A stretch of 64,000 bases of DNA from Ignavibacteria bacterium (GCA_028714695.1 JAQTLX010000003.1:233333-297332), one strand, 5' to 3'; positions 46,233-56,065 are shown, counted from the first letter of the stretch. Numbers and translations: made by a program. Notes: a model not told the origin generated them from the letters alone.

Positions 46233-46676
46233 ATGAATTCTGCATTATTAAAAATTGCAATCGTGTTTCTTTTACTGTGTGTTATAGGATGCGGGAAGAG
46301 CAATGAAAAGAAAACCGGCAATTCGAAGGGGAACAATACGCCGGAAGAAACAGACGGCATCAAACTTCCCGATGATTATCCTATGGAATTTCATGTACCC
46401 GCGGGAAGCAGGGTACTTTCGGTGAATATCAGCAAAGACGGAACGGATATAATGTTTCAAACCGAAAGCAGTCCTGAAAAAATAATTGCGGATTACAGAA
46501 AATCGGCATCGGACGCTGGGTACGAAGAACAGATCCCCGGCAGCCGTGACAATCAGACAAAAGGAACCGAGTTAATGTTTCTAAAACAAAAAGACAAAAG
46601 GAATGTCAGCATAAATATTACTCAAAGCAGGGGCGGAGATAAATCAATTATATACTTTATTTATAAATTCAACTGA
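46233..46676 (+). CDS. Lipoprotein, function unknown
   Basis: The product has 147 residues. The signal peptide ends in a lipobox (LLCVIGC, Cys about 20), so it is lipid-anchored. A Lys/Asn/Glu-rich linker (21-45) leads to a small domain (about 50-147) with EFHVPAGSRVLSVNIS and SPEKIIADYRKSASDAGYEEQ, the latter resembling proteins that bring a C-terminal alpha/beta domain to the envelope. No neighbour gives a function. Confidence 0.75.
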   Translation: MNSALLKIAIVFLLLCVIGCGKSNEKKTGNSKGNNTPEETDGIKLPDDYPMEFHVPAGSRVLSVNISKDGTDIMFQTESSPEKIIADYRKSASDAGYEEQIPGSRDNQTKGTELMFLKQKDKRNVSINITQSRGGDKSIIYFIYKFN

Positions 46677-46915
46677 TAAAATTTACTTTCCTCATAAAAG
46701 TTAAATGTTCAGGCATTATTCGCTGCCGAAATATATCAAGTCTTTGTTTCTAATCTGAAAGAAATTGATTATTGTTTTATATGCAGTAAACATATACACC
46801 ATCAACAATTGCCTCTTCATTTTTGGCACAAAGAATATTCTGATGAATTTATGCAAATGCATACCAGCAATTATTATGAATTTTTGTCGTTTTATATGTT
46901 ATATAAGATATAAAA

Positions 46916-48886
46916 ATGAAAAAGGCAAAAATAATATTGTTGTTCCTTTTTGTCGTTTCGCTTCTCACGGTTATAGATTCCGCCAGGGCACAGTACAGGG
47001 TAAAAGAATCCTACGATTTTCCGCTGCTTCCTTCTATACGCGGAGTGCAGACGGCATTATATACAACTATAAAGGAAAATTTCACGCTGACTTTGAGAGA
47101 TAATGTCGTTCTTGATTGTTCGCGGTATTATCCGAGTACGGCAGACACTTCATTTCACAACGGTTACCCCGCCGTAATAATGTGCCACGGCTTCGGTGAA
47201 AGAAAAGAATTGCTTGACACATTGGCGTCAAAACAATCCGCCTACGGTTATGTGGTTTATTCATACAGCATGCGCGGACAGGGGTATTCAGGAGGACAGT
47301 CGAATCTTATCAGCAGTACGGAGGCTATGGATCTGGTTGAATATGTAAATTTCATAAGAACCGATTTTCATACAAGGCTTGATACAAGCAGCATATTAAT
47401 TATGGGCGGCTCACAGGGCGGGATAATTCCATACATGGCTGCATGCATGGGAAACCTCCACGTGAAATGCATTATTTCGGCGCTTGCGTCTCCCGAGTTT
47501 GCGTCCAGCTGGATTGAAAACGGTTCTGTAAAAATGACGTATCTCTGGTCTTTATCGTATCCACCGGATACAGTAAGATATGCACCCCAGATAGCGGCTA
47601 TGCAAAACTGGGTGCTTTCATCTTCGCCTGATAAGTGGGACAGTATTGCGACCTGGCTGCCTCAGACAAGAAATTTTACTTCTATTGTCGGGTTTAACAA
47701 AATTCCGATTCTGCTGGAGAATGCATGGGAAGACAAATTCTTTAATACAATGGGAAATATAAATTCCATTCCACTTGTCAGCGTTCCGAAAAGATATTAT
47801 TTCGGCGCAGTAAAAGGGCACGGAGGAGATACATCGGCAACCGAAAATTTGTGGCACATGAATTTTTTCAATGAATGGTTCAGTTACTGGCTGCTTAAAA
47901 TTAATAACGGAATTTTAACAAGGCCGAAATTTCATTTTGCATTTACATCGTATCCGTTGATAAATAATATGTGGTCATTTGTGCACGACAGTTCGGCAGT
48001 GTGGCCTTTGAATAACGTTTCGAATTTAAATCTGTATTTTAAACCGGGCTCCGGTCTCAAAACGACTGCCAGTACGGCAAATACAAGCGTTGCTTTTAAT
48101 AATGTCGTTACCGGCGGATTAACAATGCAGCAGGCAGTTGAAGGGGAATTTAACTCGCCTTTGTTTCTGACGAATTTTCACAGAACATCCTTGATTTTCG
48201 ATACCGATACTCTCACACAGGATATGAAAATGTCGGGAACCCCGATAATAAATATGGATTATGCATCGAACTCGAATGTATGCCAGTTCAATTTTCAGAT
48301 ATTTGACGTAAGAGGCACGAATTCAAAACTCGTAACAAGAATCAATTATACAGACAGGTATAATATACCGAATACAAGGAAAAATGCTGCCGTGAATGGA
48401 ATATCGCATTCGCATATTTTTCTGAGAGGCGACATGATAAGAGTGGTCGTTACAAATTTTGACCGTACGCCTGATGATTCGTTGTTTCTCGCAACAAACC
48501 CGCATGTTTTGCCCTTAATGAACAACAGTTCGAACACTTTATATCTGAGCAGTAATTTCTTTATTTCTCTGCCCATGCTTAATTTAACGTCAGGCATAAG
48601 CGGTGTAAATAATTCCGCACCGGATAATTACTATTTAAGCCAGAACTATCCGAATCCTTTCAATCCTGTTACGACCATAAAATATTCGATTCCCCGAAGC
48701 GGATTAGTTACTCTGAAGGTATATGATATAAGCGGCAGGGAAGCGGCTGTGCTCGTAAACGAGACAATAAAGGAGGGACAATATTCTGTTGTTTTTGACG
48801 CATCGGGACTTTCAAGCGGAATATATTTTTATAAATTAATTTCCGGTGCTTACATGGAAACAAAGAAAATGATATTGCTAAAATAA
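46916..48886 (+). CDS. Secreted alpha/beta hydrolase (X-Pro dipeptidyl-peptidase type) with T9SS tail
   Basis: The product has 656 residues. Signal peptide 1-25 ends ARAQ. The hydrolase domain (about 55-330) has MCHGFGERK, SYSMRGQGYSGGQSN and nucleophile Ser166 in MGGSQGGI; the acid is probably in ENAWEDKFF and the His in AVKGHGGD. A beta-rich domain (about 340-570) follows, as in S15/CocE-like enzymes. The sorting domain covers 577-656 (LSQNYPNPFNPVTTIKYS). It is exported to the cell surface or medium; the substrate is unknown. Confidence 0.85.
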   Translation: MKKAKIILLFLFVVSLLTVIDSARAQYRVKESYDFPLLPSIRGVQTALYTTIKENFTLTLRDNVVLDCSRYYPSTADTSFHNGYPAVIMCHGFGERKELLDTLASKQSAYGYVVYSYSMRGQGYSGGQSNLISSTEAMDLVEYVNFIRTDFHTRLDTSSILIMGGSQGGIIPYMAACMGNLHVKCIISALASPEFASSWIENGSVKMTYLWSLSYPPDTVRYAPQIAAMQNWVLSSSPDKWDSIATWLPQTRNFTSIVGFNKIPILLENAWEDKFFNTMGNINSIPLVSVPKRYYFGAVKGHGGDTSATENLWHMNFFNEWFSYWLLKINNGILTRPKFHFAFTSYPLINNMWSFVHDSSAVWPLNNVSNLNLYFKPGSGLKTTASTANTSVAFNNVVTGGLTMQQAVEGEFNSPLFLTNFHRTSLIFDTDTLTQDMKMSGTPIINMDYASNSNVCQFNFQIFDVRGTNSKLVTRINYTDRYNIPNTRKNAAVNGISHSHIFLRGDMIRVVVTNFDRTPDDSLFLATNPHVLPLMNNSSNTLYLSSNFFISLPMLNLTSGISGVNNSAPDNYYLSQNYPNPFNPVTTIKYSIPRSGLVTLKVYDISGREAAVLVNETIKEGQYSVVFDASGLSSGIYFYKLISGAYMETKKMILLK

Positions 48887-48917
48887 TAGTTTGACAGTTC
48901 GGAGTTATCTAAAACAA

Positions 48918-48943
48918 AGGGCTGTCCTTTTACGGGCAGCCCT
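48918..48943. terminator. Hairpin between two convergent T9SS cargo genes
   Basis: AGGGCTGTCC (48918-48927) pairs with GGGCAGCCCT (48934-48943), with one G-U pair on the plus strand and a six-base loop. It lies 32 bases past the left gene and 31 bases from the right one. T tails are weak on both strands, so it may serve both. Confidence 0.6.
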
Positions 48944-48974
48944 CCGCCTTAATTCAACATCTTATAGGAAGCGT

Positions 48975-50819
48975 CTACTTAACGAGCATCATCTTTTTTA
49001 CGTTAATAAAATCTCCCGCTGAAATTTTATAGAAATAAACTCCGCTTGAAAGTTTTGACGCATTAAAATCTATGTTATATTTGCCCGGTGTGAGTTGTTG
49101 ATTTACAAGCACGGAAATTTCCTTGCCCGTGATGTCGTAAACCGACAGTCTTACGAATTCTGGTTTCATTATACTGAACGAAACGGAAGTTGAAGGATTA
49201 AAAGGATTCGGATAGTTCTGTGACAGTTCGTATTTAGCCGCAACGCCAATTGGAGTTCCGATGTTAGTCGGAAGATTTTCAGCGTCGAACCAGCAATTGT
49301 TGGGACCTGAGCCGGCAAACGCGACATCAACTCTTTGAATTGCATTATTGCTAAATATAGCCGTAACGGGCGGAACTGTACCGGAAGCAACAACCGCGTT
49401 TAATTTATATTGTATTGTACCGCTGCTGAGATTTCCCGGGAAACCTCTTCTTACAGAAACCGAATCGGATGAAGTAGTGAAAACCGAAGCGAAGCAGCCT
49501 GTTGTTGTAAGTGTATCGGATGTACAACTCGTGAAGAATCCGTTTGTGGAACTTTGCGGATCGAGCGAGTTGTCGAGAGACCAGGATGTTCCATCGGTTA
49601 AAGAGTACGAATAATAGCAGACATTGTCTTTTGTATAGGTTACGAGTATCTGTCTGGGCAACTGATAAGCGGTCTGTCTTACTGTTAAGCAGGGTCTTTT
49701 ATAAACGGCTGTTGCTGATGTAAGATAATTAATAACCGTTGTTGTTGCAGGACTCCATGGTGTTGTGATTATTCTGATTCCTACACTTGATGCTGAAAAT
49801 CTTCTTTCAACGGCAATGTAAACAGAATCACTATACACATTCTGTGACCTTTTCAGGCATGCAGACGGATAAAAATCTCCCCAGTATCCCGTGTAAACGC
49901 CACTCAGAGTGACACCTGTGTGATTAATTCCCCAGTCTGTGCTTCTGAAAAACCGCAAAGATGCGCAACTGTCATTAGCGTTTGAAACTTCGCTGACTAC
50001 ACATCCAATATACGTAAGACCATCATAATACCAGCCGTCGCTTACTGCTGATACGTAACAGAATTTTCTTCCCGTTGTCGGAGTAGCAAGAGTGTGGAAG
50101 CGGTAGTCATCGTTCCATGCTCTGGGTCTGAAAGAATATAGATATACGCCGGCGTCGGTTGCATTTCCTCCTGGACCGGAAGTATAGTAGCACGAAATTC
50201 TGATTGAGTCATTGACAGAGCTTTTTCTGTCAATTGTCATTGAAACAGATGAAAAACAATCAGTTCCCTGAATACCGCCTACGGCTGACCATGTAAGTCC
50301 GGAATTTGAAGATTTGTAAAAATAAATATATTTTGTTCCGGCAGTCGTAGAATCCGTTGCAACGGCAATATAGAGATTTCCATCTTTTGCCCTTTTTATA
50401 TCAATAGTACGACGGTTGCCGTTTGATGAATTATATCCCGAAACCTGTCCGTATTTTACAATTACGTCCGGTGATACCCAGTCGGGATTAAACGGCGGAG
50501 TGTAAGGCGGTGGCGCGGGTGAAAACTTATCGGCCGGCGTGTTAGGTGATTTCACGGTGCCGATAGAATACTTGTCTATTTCACTTTGTATCTTTTGCGC
50601 CTCGGCAAAGTTGTTGTTTCTTCTTGCATTGTCCAGTTGAACAAACAGTTCCTGCGGTATCTGTACAGATGCCCTGTTCTGCTCATAAGACCTTTCGACA
50701 TCTTTTATACCGTACAATCTGTGCACATTGTTGACAGTATTTTGATTGATGTCTGATTGCGACATTACGTACCCTGCGATAAAAAACAACAATAAGGTTA
50801 GTAAAAGTTTTGCTCTCAT
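48975..50819 (-). CDS. T9SS-sorted protein with sialidase/BNR-like propeller
   Basis: The product has 614 residues. Signal peptide 1-21 ends YVMSQ. A helical segment (about 25-90, VQIPQELFVQLDNARRNNNF) precedes a propeller-like region (about 110-530) with Asp-box-type pieces such as YKSSNSGLTWSAV and FFRSTDWGINHTG. Catalytic residues of sialidases are not evident, so enzymatic action is not claimed. The sorting domain is at 535-614 (LSQNYPNPFNPSTSVSF to VKKMMLVK). The ATG follows AAAGGGGAAACAC, a good ribosome binding site. Confidence 0.8.
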   Translation of the reverse strand: MRAKLLLTLLLFFIAGYVMSQSDINQNTVNNVHRLYGIKDVERSYEQNRASVQIPQELFVQLDNARRNNNFAEAQKIQSEIDKYSIGTVKSPNTPADKFSPAPPPYTPPFNPDWVSPDVIVKYGQVSGYNSSNGNRRTIDIKRAKDGNLYIAVATDSTTAGTKYIYFYKSSNSGLTWSAVGGIQGTDCFSSVSMTIDRKSSVNDSIRISCYYTSGPGGNATDAGVYLYSFRPRAWNDDYRFHTLATPTTGRKFCYVSAVSDGWYYDGLTYIGCVVSEVSNANDSCASLRFFRSTDWGINHTGVTLSGVYTGYWGDFYPSACLKRSQNVYSDSVYIAVERRFSASSVGIRIITTPWSPATTTVINYLTSATAVYKRPCLTVRQTAYQLPRQILVTYTKDNVCYYSYSLTDGTSWSLDNSLDPQSSTNGFFTSCTSDTLTTTGCFASVFTTSSDSVSVRRGFPGNLSSGTIQYKLNAVVASGTVPPVTAIFSNNAIQRVDVAFAGSGPNNCWFDAENLPTNIGTPIGVAAKYELSQNYPNPFNPSTSVSFSIMKPEFVRLSVYDITGKEISVLVNQQLTPGKYNIDFNASKLSSGVYFYKISAGDFINVKKMMLVK

Positions 50820-51111
50820 GTGTTTCCCCTTTCGGTTATGAATTGAATTTGTAAAAGTAAATCAAATTAAATAAGGATTTTACTCAAACAATTTTTACAG
50901 CAGAGTTATCAGTTAGTGCAGTTTTTACCCTTAAAGCAAATATAAATAATTAATTTACAATAAAAAATAATTAAAAATTATTTTAATCTATACTAATGTT
51001 TGTTAAGATTTTGTTATATTTTTAGGAAGTATCGGCATGTAAATTTATACTGAAATTTGTGTATATTGTTATATTATCTGTTTATATTTTAGTATCATTA
51101 ATAAAAATAAT

Positions 51112-51441
51112 ATGGACGAAGAAATATTATATTGTTCCGAATGCGGCAAAGAGGTAAGCGGCAGCGATAAAACCTGTCCTCACTGCGGAGTGGAACTTGA
51201 AGAAACATCCGGAGACGATAATTTTAATATTGTTACCGCTGCGATGTTTTATACTGACATAGACGCTGAAATTGCAAAGGAGCGTCTTGAAGAGGCGGGA
51301 ATCGAGTGTTATTTGCAGGGGAACATCAATAATTCAATGGAACCTGTGCTTACATTCGCACAGGGAATGGGGCTTATGGTGCAGGAAAAAGATTTTGAAA
51401 AAGCGGTAGCGCTTCTGAAAGAATTAAAAATAATAGATTAG
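51112..51441 (+). CDS. Zinc ribbon plus DUF2007 protein
   Basis: The product has 109 residues. A zinc ribbon formed by Cys8, Cys11, Cys22 and Cys25 (YCSECGKEVSG, KTCPHCGVEL) is followed by an acidic linker and a DUF2007 domain (about 42-107) with DIDAEIAKERLEEAGIECYL and AQGMGLMVQEKDFEKAVALL. It is a longer relative of the protein at 12354-12647. Function unknown. Confidence 0.85.
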   Translation: MDEEILYCSECGKEVSGSDKTCPHCGVELEETSGDDNFNIVTAAMFYTDIDAEIAKERLEEAGIECYLQGNINNSMEPVLTFAQGMGLMVQEKDFEKAVALLKELKIID

Positions 51442-51454
51442 ATATTAATTTGCT

Positions 51455-52039
51455 TTATCTTCGTTTTTTATTGAAGAAGTTTTTTGCTTTCTTCGTAACG
51501 AACGTGATGAATTCGGTTTTTGCATTAGTGTAGGATATTCTGTCATTTGGATATTTTTCGGCAAGATAATATTTTAGTTCCGCATACTGTCTTGAATCCT
51601 CTTCCGAAATTTTAAGATAATCGCGGAAGAGTAATCTTTCCCATAGAACGGAATCTTTTTCGACCATGTGAATATGATGCGTGCGTATGCTTGATTTATT
51701 TCTTTTGATGAACCAAGCATAAAAATCGGGTCCCGTATCACCCGACACGGGACGCCAGAAATATTCATAACCTTCCGATTCGAGAACCGGCACTATGACT
51801 TTTTTAACTTCTTCAAGGCTTCTGACCTCTGCAAGCATATCAATTACGGGTTTTGCGCAAAGTCCCGGAACGGCAGTGCTTCCGAAATGCTCTATCCTTA
51901 CAATTATATCGGAAGTAAATCTCGATAAAAGATATTCCTTCTCGAACTGGAACGAAGATATCCATTCGGGATTGTAAGGGACAATCGAAATTTCTTCTTT
52001 AACAGCCCGCTGTATTCTTTCATCAAGACTTAAAATCAT
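51455..52039 (-). CDS. GrpB family nucleotidyltransferase-fold protein
   Basis: The product has 194 residues. The GrpB signature is clear: VPYNPEWISSFQFEKEYL, IEHFGSTAVPGLCAKPVIDM (with the GST and Asp of the nucleotidyltransferase fold) and YYLAEKYPNDRISYTNAKTEF. A short basic tail follows. The family is widespread with no settled function, though some members are fused to CoaE. Confidence 0.92.
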   Translation of the reverse strand: MILSLDERIQRAVKEEISIVPYNPEWISSFQFEKEYLLSRFTSDIIVRIEHFGSTAVPGLCAKPVIDMLAEVRSLEEVKKVIVPVLESEGYEYFWRPVSGDTGPDFYAWFIKRNKSSIRTHHIHMVEKDSVLWERLLFRDYLKISEEDSRQYAELKYYLAEKYPNDRISYTNAKTEFITFVTKKAKNFFNKKRR

Positions 52040-52078
52040 AGACTAATTTAATAATTTATAAAACGGTTGATATTACTT

Positions 52079-52576
52079 TTACATTTGTTCGTCCGCAGTT
52101 GGTCCGTAAACCGAAGGAAGAGGAATATCAAGCAGGCGCATATACACGCCGAGTTGCGCCCGATGATGGACCAGATGGCTCAGACTCATACTTCTGATAA
52201 CATGTACGCGGGGCATTGTAAAGAAAATCTTTTCTCCGTTTCTGAGTGTCCAGTCTTTCATAATATCGGTATCGCTGCATTTTGAAAGCGATGCTTCGGC
52301 ATTGCTCAGATTTGAATCGAATTTTTCTAATAACGATTTGTTTGAATCCGCGTTTTCACGTTTGTAATCGAATTTAGCGAAATCAAGTTCGTTTTGTTCT
52401 ATAGTATAAGTTATATAACCGGGAAGTTCGGCTACATGCGTTGCCAGGTGCGCGAGCGGCATGCTTTTTTCGTGCGGCTTCCATGCGGCTTTATCGAACG
52501 GTATGAGTTCGAGCATTTTCCTTGTCGCAATAGCCTCTTGTTTTAATTCCCCCAGAATTGATTGTGCGATTGTCAT
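52079..52576 (-). CDS. DinB family protein
   Basis: The product has 165 residues from ATG 52576, which gives the normal family length; a longer frame from 52615 would add 13 unlikely residues. The four-helix bundle shows the metal-binding His pattern: His in PLAHLATHVAEL and in SLSHLVHHRAQLGVYMR, and WKPHEKSMP at the first helix end. DinB-like proteins are metal-binding and often thiol-transferase or stress-related; the specific role is unknown. Confidence 0.88.
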   Translation of the reverse strand: MTIAQSILGELKQEAIATRKMLELIPFDKAAWKPHEKSMPLAHLATHVAELPGYITYTIEQNELDFAKFDYKRENADSNKSLLEKFDSNLSNAEASLSKCSDTDIMKDWTLRNGEKIFFTMPRVHVIRSMSLSHLVHHRAQLGVYMRLLDIPLPSVYGPTADEQM

Positions 52577-52681
52577 GCTGTTATTGTTTTTTATTTTAAA
52601 AATGTGCATATGCACTGTGATTAATTATGCCATACAATAATATGGTATTATTTTTGTGAAGTCAAGTCTTTTTATGAAGTA

Positions 52682-52921
52682 TTATTTTCCGGGTTCTTCC
52701 GTGTCCGTATTCCGGAAATAACTGAGCGCACCGGAAGGGCACATGCCTATCTGGTGGATTATCACGCCTGTTTCTGCGGCATTCTGATTCACCCACGGTA
52801 CTTTGTTCGGATTGAATACCTGCGGCAATTCTCTGAAACAAATGCCGGAATGAATGCAGATATGCGGTTTCCAGACAATTGTTATTTCGCCGTTTGAATA
52901 TTTCTTCGTCATTTTTCGCAT
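52682..52921 (-). CDS. Small (4Fe-4S) mono-cluster protein (Fer4_19 type)
   Basis: The product has 79 residues, or 76 if it starts at the second Met (52912), which fits the family better. The motif is KPHICIHSGICFRELP followed by GMCPSGALSYF, giving Cys pairs with spacing typical of the divergent mono-cluster domain Fer4_19. It probably carries electrons to a partner enzyme that is not encoded nearby. Confidence 0.82.
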   Translation of the reverse strand: MRKMTKKYSNGEITIVWKPHICIHSGICFRELPQVFNPNKVPWVNQNAAETGVIIHQIGMCPSGALSYFRNTDTEEPGK

Positions 52922-52953
52922 GATACTTTTTGTATAAAATTATTTGTGAACTC

Positions 52954-52974
52954 CCCGCCGGATACACCGGCAGG
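52954..52974 (-). terminator. Hairpin downstream of a T9SS cargo gene
   Basis: CCCGCCGG (52954-52961) pairs with CCGGCAGG (52967-52974) around a five-base loop; the one odd pair is a G-U only when read as minus-strand RNA. It lies 20 bases past the minus-strand stop at 52994. There is no strong T run. Confidence 0.5.
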
Positions 52975-52993
52975 TTACCAATAAAAAGCGGTG

Positions 52994-53815
52994 TTATTTT
53001 ACTAACAGCATTTTTTTTGAATCCAGTTGTTTATTGTTAACCGTAAATTGATAGAAATATACTCCGCTTGATAGGTTACTCCCGTCGAATGTAACTTCGT
53101 ATGCACCGGGTCTTAAAGATTCGTTTACAAGTGTTTTAACTTCGTGTCCCGAGATATCATAGACAACAATTTTTGCATCGCTGAGTTTTGCGATATTAAA
53201 TTTAAATTTTGTAACGGGATTGAACGGGTTCGGATAATTCTGATATAGTTTGTAACCATCGGCGATTGAACTTATGTTTCTTACGTTGACAGAACTTGTG
53301 ATTGTAATAATTTTATCGTCAGCGTAATTCCATTTGTCTCCGTCGGGCGTGCCGTTGAAATTTACGGAATTACCGTTCGCGTAAAGCGTATCAAAACTAT
53401 CAGGGGTATTCGGGGCAATATATTTGAAAATGAAAGTGACCGTATCGGCGCCCGGCAATTTCGGCCAAACATGCGTCAATTCGTAAACGTCCGTTGCGGC
53501 AAGCACTCTTTGAAGCATAGTGTCGGCAGGAGAAAGTATCAACCTGCCGTTCGCTGCCGATATATCGCAGCCTGCTCTCACTAAAGGACCGCCCGTAATC
53601 TTTAACTTGAATTCTACTGTATCGCCCGCCCTAACGCTCGAAGGTCCTATTATTCTGACGGAAACTTCGGGATAAGGAGTGAGGTTATGGCATGAGCAGC
53701 CTTCTGTATTTCCGCGTCTTCTCGTAAGATTTACGATGCCGTCATCGAAGGCTTTTGCATTCTGTATAAATGCCGCAATAAAAATTATTAATAATAGTAA
53801 TCTTTTCATTTTCAT
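52994..53815 (-). CDS. T9SS-sorted choice-of-anchor V-type protein with CxCH motif
   Basis: The product has 273 residues. Signal peptide 1-22 ends NAKAF. Residues near 35-42 read NTEGCSCHNL, a CxCH motif; this region resembles the choice-of-anchor V domain, whose members carry a Cys/His cluster after the signal peptide. A beta domain follows (SVRIIGPSSVRAGDTVEFKL). The sorting domain is at about 195-273 (LYQNYPNPFNPVTKFKF). It starts five bases after the stop of the upstream cargo gene, forming an operon with it. Confidence 0.8.
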   Translation of the reverse strand: MKMKRLLLLIIFIAAFIQNAKAFDDGIVNLTRRRGNTEGCSCHNLTPYPEVSVRIIGPSSVRAGDTVEFKLKITGGPLVRAGCDISAANGRLILSPADTMLQRVLAATDVYELTHVWPKLPGADTVTFIFKYIAPNTPDSFDTLYANGNSVNFNGTPDGDKWNYADDKIITITSSVNVRNISSIADGYKLYQNYPNPFNPVTKFKFNIAKLSDAKIVVYDISGHEVKTLVNESLRPGAYEVTFDGSNLSSGVYFYQFTVNNKQLDSKKMLLVK

Positions 53816-53820
53816 AAAAA

Positions 53821-55977
53821 TTATTTCACAAGTGTTAGTTTTTTAATTTCGCTGTACCCGCCGTACTGAAGTTTATAAAAATACATTCCTGATGAAAGCG
53901 ATGACGCGTTAAAGTTAACTTCGTAAGTGCCGGGATTTCTGTATTCGCTAACGGGTGCTGCAACTTCGCGTCCGAGAACATCGAATATTTTGAGGCTCAC
54001 AAAACCGCCCGAAGGTATATCGAATTTTATTGTCGTGGCGGGATTAAACGGGTTCGGATAATTCTGATATAAATTAAACTTGTTCGGCACGGAAGAAATT
54101 ATGTTTTCGTTTACAGAGGTAATCACGGAGTAATTTGCCGTGAGTTTCTGAATACTGCCCGTCCGCATATCCACAACGTAACCTCTGTCAACGGCTATCT
54201 GTCCTGCGCCTGCTCCGCCTCCAATCGATGATGTCAAAAAATTCGCACCTGCATTCGTTGAAAGATATGTGTTCCCGCCGTAACTGCCAGTAATAATAAA
54301 TGTCGGGTCTTCCCTGCAAATATCGGCAGCCCAGCCGGAAGAGGAATTTGTTCTGAAGAGCGCCCAAGTGTCTCCGTAGTTTGTTGTTCTGTAAATATCG
54401 CCGCCGGGCCAGTTAGTGGCGTACATAGTTGTTTTGTCGAAAACGGAATTGCAGAGTGCGGGTATCTCGCTTGACGAAGCATTAGTAAGTACTCTTGACC
54501 AGTTACCGCCGCCGTTTACGGATTTGAATATATCGCCGAGACCCGAACCGGTTACGCCGTCCGCGACGAATATCACGTTCGAACTATCGTACATCACCAT
54601 AATATCGCACGGGCTTCTGAAAGGATAATTGCCGCTGATTTCATTGAATGACGCTCCGTTATCTGTAGATTTGTAAAAACCTCCGCCGTCAGGAGCGAAA
54701 TAATACACAGACGGATTATTCTGGTCCATCTCCAGCGGTGTGCCGTAGTTGCTGAAGTTTAATGATAAAATTGTGCTCCACGTTGCTCCGTAGTCGGTTG
54801 TTCTTATTACTTTACAGGGAGACGTTTGTATAGCGCACATCCAGATGTTTGTATCGAGCGGGCTTACATAAAAACTGTGAGCGTTGCTTCCGAGCGTTGT
54901 CGATGAAATCTGTGTCCATGTTTCCGCCCTGTCTCTGCTTACGTAAACTTTATTTCCGAACATACAGAAAAGAGTATTTCTGTCGTAAGGATGTCTGCAT
55001 AAATTATTTCCTATCCCGCCTGTTGCCGTCAGTTTTGAAACCCAAGAATATGTTACCGAAGTCTGTGAATTGAAATTCCATACGCTTCCTCCGCTTGCTG
55101 TTTTTATGATTGCCTGATTCATGCTGCTTACGGCAAAGCCTTTAACAGAATCAATGAATTGAATATCTTTTAAATCGCCGAACATTGGGTTTATTTCGAA
55201 GTTCAGGAACTTCGATGAACCGCCTGTATTGTTTCTGATGAATCCGCCTCCTCCGCATACGTGAACGTTCGTTATGCTTGTGCCCGATAGACTTTTTATG
55301 TCGGAATCAATTCTTGTGTTTACAGTTTCCCACGGCAAAACACCTTTTTTAATCAGAAGTGTTCCGTATTCGCCTGTTACGGCAATTCCGTTCGAGAAGT
55401 ATTTTGCTTTTAAAAGTTTTTTTGTTGTACCGGTTGATTGCAGAGACCAGCCGGCTCCTCCGTTTGTAGTGATGTATAATTTCCCGTTATCGCCGGCTAT
55501 AACACCGTTCAGGCTGTCGAGAAAATTTATAGAATAATAATTGACCTGAGCGAGTCCGGTATTTATTGGAGACCAGTTATTTCCTCCGTTGAAGGTTATC
55601 ATAGCAGCGCCGCTATCTCCGCAAATGTATCCAGTGTTTTTATTCAGAAAGAAAACCGAATTCAAAGAAGATGTTGTTCCCGTATTCACCGGAGAAAGGC
55701 TAAGTGAATATTTTGAAGTTTTATATATTTTCCCGTCGTTTGCAGCAAGCCATACAGAACTGTCAAAAGCAAAACAGGAGTTATAGTTTACAGTATTATT
55801 TATAGTATAGGATGAATATGCGGCTCCTCCGTCGGTTGAACGGAAAATCTTTCCGCCGTTTCCCGCGGCAAAGACATAAACCCCGTCCGGGCTGTAAACT
55901 GTATTAAACCCTTGAGAATACGATAAGTTAACAGCCGCAGCGAACAACAGCAGCAACAGAGTAATTTTTGTGCTCAT
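53821..55977 (-). CDS. T9SS-sorted beta-propeller with Asp-box/Ycf48-like repeats
   Basis: The product has 718 residues. Signal peptide 1-21 ends NLSYSQ. At least nine Asp-box-like pieces are spaced through residues 40-620: RSTDGGAAYS, TFNGGNNWSP, TTNGGAGWSL, SRDRAETWTQ, TTDYGATWST, STDNGASFNE, SVNGGGNWSR, TTNYGDTWAL, STNAGANF. This points to two stacked propellers of the Ycf48/sortilin type. The sorting domain begins at about 640 (LYQNYPNPFNPATTIKF). No catalytic residues are recognised; binding or scaffold role likely. Confidence 0.83.
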   Translation of the reverse strand: MSTKITLLLLLFAAAVNLSYSQGFNTVYSPDGVYVFAAGNGGKIFRSTDGGAAYSSYTINNTVNYNSCFAFDSSVWLAANDGKIYKTSKYSLSLSPVNTGTTSSLNSVFFLNKNTGYICGDSGAAMITFNGGNNWSPINTGLAQVNYYSINFLDSLNGVIAGDNGKLYITTNGGAGWSLQSTGTTKKLLKAKYFSNGIAVTGEYGTLLIKKGVLPWETVNTRIDSDIKSLSGTSITNVHVCGGGGFIRNNTGGSSKFLNFEINPMFGDLKDIQFIDSVKGFAVSSMNQAIIKTASGGSVWNFNSQTSVTYSWVSKLTATGGIGNNLCRHPYDRNTLFCMFGNKVYVSRDRAETWTQISSTTLGSNAHSFYVSPLDTNIWMCAIQTSPCKVIRTTDYGATWSTILSLNFSNYGTPLEMDQNNPSVYYFAPDGGGFYKSTDNGASFNEISGNYPFRSPCDIMVMYDSSNVIFVADGVTGSGLGDIFKSVNGGGNWSRVLTNASSSEIPALCNSVFDKTTMYATNWPGGDIYRTTNYGDTWALFRTNSSSGWAADICREDPTFIITGSYGGNTYLSTNAGANFLTSSIGGGAGAGQIAVDRGYVVDMRTGSIQKLTANYSVITSVNENIISSVPNKFNLYQNYPNPFNPATTIKFDIPSGGFVSLKIFDVLGREVAAPVSEYRNPGTYEVNFNASSLSSGMYFYKLQYGGYSEIKKLTLVK

Positions 55978-56065
55978 TTTTCAAAGGAACTTAATTTAAT
56001 AATTAATTATTAAAACAATTGAACAGTTAATAAAATTATCTAGTTCGGCAATTATTTTTATAAGA

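Noticed and set aside
46765..47103. 112-residue plus-strand frame before the hydrolase
   Set aside because: It overlaps the signal peptide region of the T9SS hydrolase in another frame and has no recognisable features.
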